Source: Glycomyces tritici | GTDB taxonomy: Bacteria; Actinomycetota; Actinomycetes; Mycobacteriales; Micromonosporaceae | Direction of reading: 5' to 3' | Assembly: GCF_030403505.1 (NCBI RefSeq) | Contig: NZ_JAUEMJ010000001.1 | Location: 124,001-188,000, forward strand | Length of the DNA: 64,000 bases | Shown: piece by piece, positions 60,915 to 64,000 of the stretch | Position numbering within the stretch: position 1 is the stretch's first letter | How the letters are laid out: each line of letters starts with the position of its first letter | Program-made: the position numbers and the translations under genes | The notes under the pieces: model-generated | Seen by the model: the letters and a program-made list of their open reading frames with translations, nothing else | The model's database searches: none | Told to the model about the DNA's origin: nothing

Positions 60915-62233
60915 TTCGCCGCCGGGACGCGCGGCGGCGGGGCGGGCAGCTCGGGGTCGGCGGTGTCGAGCGGCACCGCGGGCGAGCGGACGAGCCCGAA
61001 CTGGACGCTCTGGCGCCGCAGCAGCGCGTCGAGGGCCCAGTCGACGGCGGTCCGGATGCGGTTGGCGGGCATGGCCATCAGGTGGTAGCCGCGGGTGACG
61101 ACCTTCGCGGGCAGGCCCGAGAGGGGGATGCCGAGGGGTTTGGCGGCGGCCTGCATGCCGCCGAGGTCGACGACGAAGCCGAGGTCGTGGTGCTTGTAGG
61201 GGCGGGCGGTGCCGCGGCCGAGCGACGCGGCGATGTTGCGGGCGACGGCGTTGCCCTGGCGTTCGGCGTGCTGGCCGGTCATCGCGCAGATCTCGCCGGG
61301 CCGGGTCAGGTCGGGCACGGCGGCGGCGTCGCCGCACGCGTAGATCTCCGGGTGCCCGGGGACGGCGAGGAACTCGTCGACCTCGATGCGGCCTTGGAGG
61401 TGGGCGAGCCCGATGTCGGCGGCGACGGGGTCGGGGCGCACGCCCGCGCTCCACACGATGGTGCGGGTGGGGACGAACTCGCCGTCGGTGAGCGCGACGC
61501 CCGCGGCGGTGGCCTCCTCCACCGAGGTGCCGGGCCGCACTTCGACGCCGCGGCGGCGCAGCACGCGTGTCGCGGTGGCGCCCAGGCGGGGCGAGAGTTC
61601 GGGCAGGACCCGCTCGGCCCGGTCGAGGAGCAGCCAGCGGACCGTCTGGTCGCGCAGCTGCGGGTGCTTGCGGGTGAGGGCCTTGGTGAGCAGCTGCCCG
61701 GCGGCGGCGACCTCGGTGCCGGTGTACCCGGCGCCCACGACGACGAAGGTGCAGCGGGCGGCGCGCTCGACCGGGTCCTCGGCGGTGGCGGCCAGTTCGA
61801 TCTGGCGGATGAGGTGGTCGCGCAGGTAGATCGCTTCGGGGATGCCGCGGAAGCCGTGGCTGTGCTCGGGAACGCCCGGGATGGGCAGGACCTTGTTGAC
61901 GCTGCCGACCGCGAGCACGAGGCGGTCGTAGCCGAGTTCGCCGCGGGTCTCCTCGGGGTCGCGGAAGTGGACGCGCTTGGCGGCGACGTCGACGTGGTCG
62001 ACGGTGCCGAGCACCAGGCGGACGCCGGGCAGGGTGTCGGTGAGCGAGACGGCGATCCGGCGCGGGTCGAGCACGCCGGCGGCGACCTCGGGCAGCAGCG
62101 GGAGGTAGAGCGAGTAGTCGGTCGGGTTGACGAGCACGACCTCGGCGCGGCCCTTGAGGTGCCGCGAGAGCTTGCGGGCGGCGTGGAATCCGGCGAATCC
62201 GGCTCCGACGATCACGATGCGGGGTTGGCGCAT
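60911..62233 (-). CDS. Type II NADH dehydrogenase-like FAD oxidoreductase
   Basis: A 440-residue flavoprotein. The first dinucleotide motif VGAGFAGFHAARKL (FAD) starts at residue 9 and the second is VVVGAGYTGTEVAA (NADH). YSLYLPLLPEVAAGVLDPRRIAV and YACGDAAAVPDLT are typical of Ndh-2. NDH-2 enzymes sit on the inner face of the membrane and pass electrons from NADH to quinone without pumping protons. The last 60 residues are Arg/Pro-rich and probably bind the membrane. ATG 62233 has AGGAG 7 nt upstream. The coupled downstream membrane protein could be a partner. Confidence 0.88.
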   Translation of the reverse strand: MRQPRIVIVGAGFAGFHAARKLSRHLKGRAEVVLVNPTDYSLYLPLLPEVAAGVLDPRRIAVSLTDTLPGVRLVLGTVDHVDVAAKRVHFRDPEETRGELGYDRLVLAVGSVNKVLPIPGVPEHSHGFRGIPEAIYLRDHLIRQIELAATAEDPVERAARCTFVVVGAGYTGTEVAAAGQLLTKALTRKHPQLRDQTVRWLLLDRAERVLPELSPRLGATATRVLRRRGVEVRPGTSVEEATAAGVALTDGEFVPTRTIVWSAGVRPDPVAADIGLAHLQGRIEVDEFLAVPGHPEIYACGDAAAVPDLTRPGEICAMTGQHAERQGNAVARNIAASLGRGTARPYKHHDLGFVVDLGGMQAAAKPLGIPLSGLPAKVVTRGYHLMAMPANRIRTAVDWALDALLRRQSVQFGLVRSPAVPLDTADPELPAPPPRVPAAK

Positions 62234-62285
62234 GGCTTGACTCCTATGGCGAGGCGGGAAGCTCGATCGCAATGGACTGTCGTCA

Positions 62286-62316
62286 TTGACCGCGACCAGG
62301 TGGTTCTCGCTATAGG
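62286..62316 (+). promoter_or_regulatory. Promoter-like sequence without downstream gene
   Basis: TTGACC (62286-62291) and TATAGG (62311-62316) are 19 nt apart on the plus strand. No plus-strand gene follows before the hairpin at 62452-62483, so if active it would produce a short non-coding RNA. The 365-nt interval 62234-62598 holds no other gene; several short GC palindromes are present. Confidence 0.35.
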
Positions 62317-62451
62317 TTCATCTTGCATGCGACGCAACGGCTTGCGGGTCCCCCGCGAGGGGGAGCGCCCTCCCCTGCGCGAGGGGAACCGGGGAGCGGC
62401 GAGCGGGTCGCCGATGCGGCGCCCCGCGACACCGTACGGGAACGGGTGCGT

Positions 62452-62483
62452 GAAGCCCCTGCGGCGGCCGCCGCAGGGGCTTC
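62452..62483. terminator. Terminator-like hairpin
   Basis: A perfect 14-bp stem (GAAGCCCCTGCGGC at 62452-62465, complement at 62470-62483) with a GGCC loop. It lies 116 nt beyond the stop of the minus-strand GNAT gene and could end that transcript or a plus-strand RNA from 62286. Confidence 0.65.
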
Positions 62484-62598
62484 GTCTACGCCACGATCGC
62501 TCAGGGGGCGAACGCGGTCGGTCACGGCCACCCGATACATCAGAGTGGGAGCGGACGGCTTCATCGGCGACGCGATCGCCGCGCGACCGGGTTCGCGG

Positions 62599-63465
62599 TC
62601 AGGCGGCGCGGTGGCGGTCGAATCGCTCGGGGAGCGGCGCGAAACCGGCCGAGCGGTAGGTGGCGACGGCGCCGGTGAGCGAGCTCGGCGTGCAGACCAT
62701 CACGCTGGAGGAGCCGAGCTCCTGGAGCACGGCGGCCGCCGCGACGCAGATCGCCTTGCCGTGGCCGCGGCCCCGGTGGTCCGCGTGGACGCCCATCGGT
62801 TCGATGAGGCCGGGCCTGCCGGGCCCGGCGGACCACACGGTCGCCGTGGCGACGGCGTCGCCGTTCTCGTCGAATCCGATGAGGCAGCGCGCGTCGGCGT
62901 ACGCCGGCCCGGAGGCCATCGCCTGCCAGCGCTCCACGGAGAAGGTCGAGCCTTCGAACGCGGACCGCTGCAGTGCGGCGCGCAGCTCCGCCTGCTCCGG
63001 TCCGACCACTGCGATGCGCAGGCCCGAGTCCTCGACGGGCGCGGTCAGGTCGCGGCGCAGCGGCGTCCAGGCTTCGTCGGTGTCCCAACCGGTCTCGGCC
63101 AGCTGTTCATGGAGCGCCGCGCCGTTCGGCACCTCGGCGTTCACCTTGCCCGCGGGCAGGACGCCGCGCTCGGGATCGTCGAGGTCGGCGGCGATGCGCC
63201 GTGCGAGGGCCTCGTCGTGGAGGAGGTCCGGGGCGGTGGTCAACCGCAGCACGTCGGGGCCGTCGAGGAACCCGACCGCCGCGATCTCGCCGTCACGCCT
63301 CCAGATCCGCACCGACGCGGCGGTCTTCTCGACTCCGAGCTGCCAGTACCAGCCCAGGTCACCGGGGTGGAGCTGCAGCGGGGCGTCGTCGGACTGCCAT
63401 GACCGCAGTGCCGCGACGGCATCGCCGAGCTCGTCGGTTCGCGGGGTGTTCAACTCGAAGTCCAT
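62599..63465 (-). CDS. GNAT-family acetyltransferase, two-domain
   Basis: A 288-residue protein made of two GNAT-like halves. The first (about 1-130) is degenerate and lacks the acetyl-CoA loop. The second (about 150-285) carries the active motif GLIEPMGVHADHRGRGHGKAICVAAA, where HRGRGHGKA is the pyrophosphate-binding loop, followed by SSVMVCTPSSLTGAVATYRSAGF. It resembles mycothiol-synthase-like double GNAT proteins in layout, but not specifically. ATG 63465 is used; GTG 63480 is possible. Substrate unknown. Confidence 0.82.
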   Translation of the reverse strand: MDFELNTPRTDELGDAVAALRSWQSDDAPLQLHPGDLGWYWQLGVEKTAASVRIWRRDGEIAAVGFLDGPDVLRLTTAPDLLHDEALARRIAADLDDPERGVLPAGKVNAEVPNGAALHEQLAETGWDTDEAWTPLRRDLTAPVEDSGLRIAVVGPEQAELRAALQRSAFEGSTFSVERWQAMASGPAYADARCLIGFDENGDAVATATVWSAGPGRPGLIEPMGVHADHRGRGHGKAICVAAAAVLQELGSSSVMVCTPSSLTGAVATYRSAGFAPLPERFDRHRAA

Positions 63466-63563
63466 GCCCCGATCACACACCGCCGCGCCGGTCCCCGCAA
63501 CCGGTTATCGGGCGCGGGCGGGGGTATGTTCGGGCCCGCAGGCATTCGACGAAAGGAACGCCC

Positions 63564-64000
63564 ATGGCGCTCGTCCTCATCACCGGGGCCTCGACCGGGC
63601 TCGGCCTCGCCGCCGCGCGGACGCTCGCCGAAGCGGGCCACGAGGTCGTCGTGCACACGCGCAGCATCGACGGGCTCCCCGACCTGGAGCTGCGCGGCTC
63701 CGTCCACGGGGACCTGTCCCGGATGGACGAGACGGCGGTGGCGGCCGAGCAGGCCGACGCGTTCGGGCGGTTCGACGCGGTGATCCACAACGCCGGGGTC
63801 TACCGCGAACCCGGTGCGCTGCAGGTGAACACGGTCGCGCCGTATCTCCTCACGGCCCTGATGTCCAAGCCGCGCAGGCTGATCTACCTGAGCAGCGGCT
63901 ACCACCTCGACGGGTCGACGGACCTGGACGCGGTCGACTTCGGCGAGACGCGGGTGCGGCCCGGCGCGTACGAGGACTCGAAGCTGTACGAGACGGCGCT
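63564..64000 (+). CDS. Short-chain dehydrogenase/reductase, N-terminal part (cut by window edge)
   Basis: The frame starts at ATG 63564 after GAAAGGAA and runs off the right edge (145 codons seen). LVLITGASTGLGLAAARTL is the cofactor motif, VIHNAGVYREPGAL the NAG motif and LIYLSSGYHL the strand with the catalytic Ser. The end (YEDSKLYETA) appears to include the YxxxK catalytic pair as Tyr-Glu-Asp-Ser-Lys. The dehydrogenase is divergent from the GNAT gene; substrate unknown. Confidence 0.85.
   Translation, partial: MALVLITGASTGLGLAAARTLAEAGHEVVVHTRSIDGLPDLELRGSVHGDLSRMDETAVAAEQADAFGRFDAVIHNAGVYREPGALQVNTVAPYLLTALMSKPRRLIYLSSGYHLDGSTDLDAVDFGETRVRPGAYEDSKLYETA

Overview
The window is a contiguous piece of chromosome from a high-GC actinomycete. 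The evidence is the strongly GC-biased third codon positions, a mannoside-lipid biosynthesis cluster (pgsA, acyltransferase, pimA), IdeR/DmdR-type iron boxes, a subtilisin-inhibitor-like secreted protein, SPW, DivIVA and LtrA proteins, and many Tat or Sec secreted polysaccharide-degrading enzymes. A Glycomyces- or Micromonospora-like soil actinomycete would fit, but nothing here fixes the genus. I see no rRNA, CRISPR array, complete phage or insertion sequence. There is one tRNA gene.

Layout. At 1-413 is the start of a flavin monooxygenase, cut by the window edge, followed by a small LEA-like hydrophilic repeat protein (557-820). From 0.9 to 21.3 kb lies the core actinobacterial block thrS - HIT hydrolase - pgsA - acyltransferase - pimA - pdxS - pdxT - yebC - ruvC - ruvA - ruvB - yajC - secD - secF, nearly all on the minus strand. 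It is interrupted by an MFS exporter, two small membrane proteins, a 99-residue unknown and a secreted protease inhibitor; the last four separate pdxS from pdxT. A divergent K+/H+ antiporter lies beside the HIT gene.

From 21.4 to 36 kb is a mixed metabolic and regulatory region. It holds a MerR regulator overlapping a 30-residue peptide with 10 cysteines, quinone and ferredoxin oxidoreductases, a PhoX-like Tat protein, gmd, two aldo-keto reductases, a small winged-helix regulator with a clear repeat operator, a NarL-type two-component pair, an SDR coupled to a divergent QueA-like protein, and two decayed reading frames.

From 36 to 44.6 kb are an OmpR-type two-component pair, an LtrA-family protein and a ferric-siderophore uptake locus: an ATPase and two permeases facing two tandem Tat-lipoprotein binding proteins, with iron boxes in both promoter regions. 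From 44.7 to 50.7 kb are secreted enzymes: nuclease, sugar dehydrogenase lipoprotein and rhamnogalacturonan lyase. tRNA-Val(CAC) follows. The next 2 kb looks accessory: lower GC, an orphan SMI1/KNR4 protein, and a gene with a frameshift.

From 53.4 to 64 kb are a truncated haemoglobin plus flavohaemoprotein pair (probably NO detoxification), a DivIVA-like protein, an AraC regulator divergent from a GH27 enzyme, a GH43-ricin-lectin enzyme, two GNAT proteins, a type II NADH dehydrogenase-like operon and the start of another SDR.

Two features recur. Perfect GC-rich hairpins sit between many convergent genes. About a dozen genes have a TANNNT -10 hexamer only 6-8 nt before the start codon, which predicts leaderless mRNAs. 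The most unusual locus is the MerR/Cys-rich peptide operon at 21.4-22.1 kb. It looks like a self-contained metal sensor plus metallothionein-like effector, with a textbook MerR operator.
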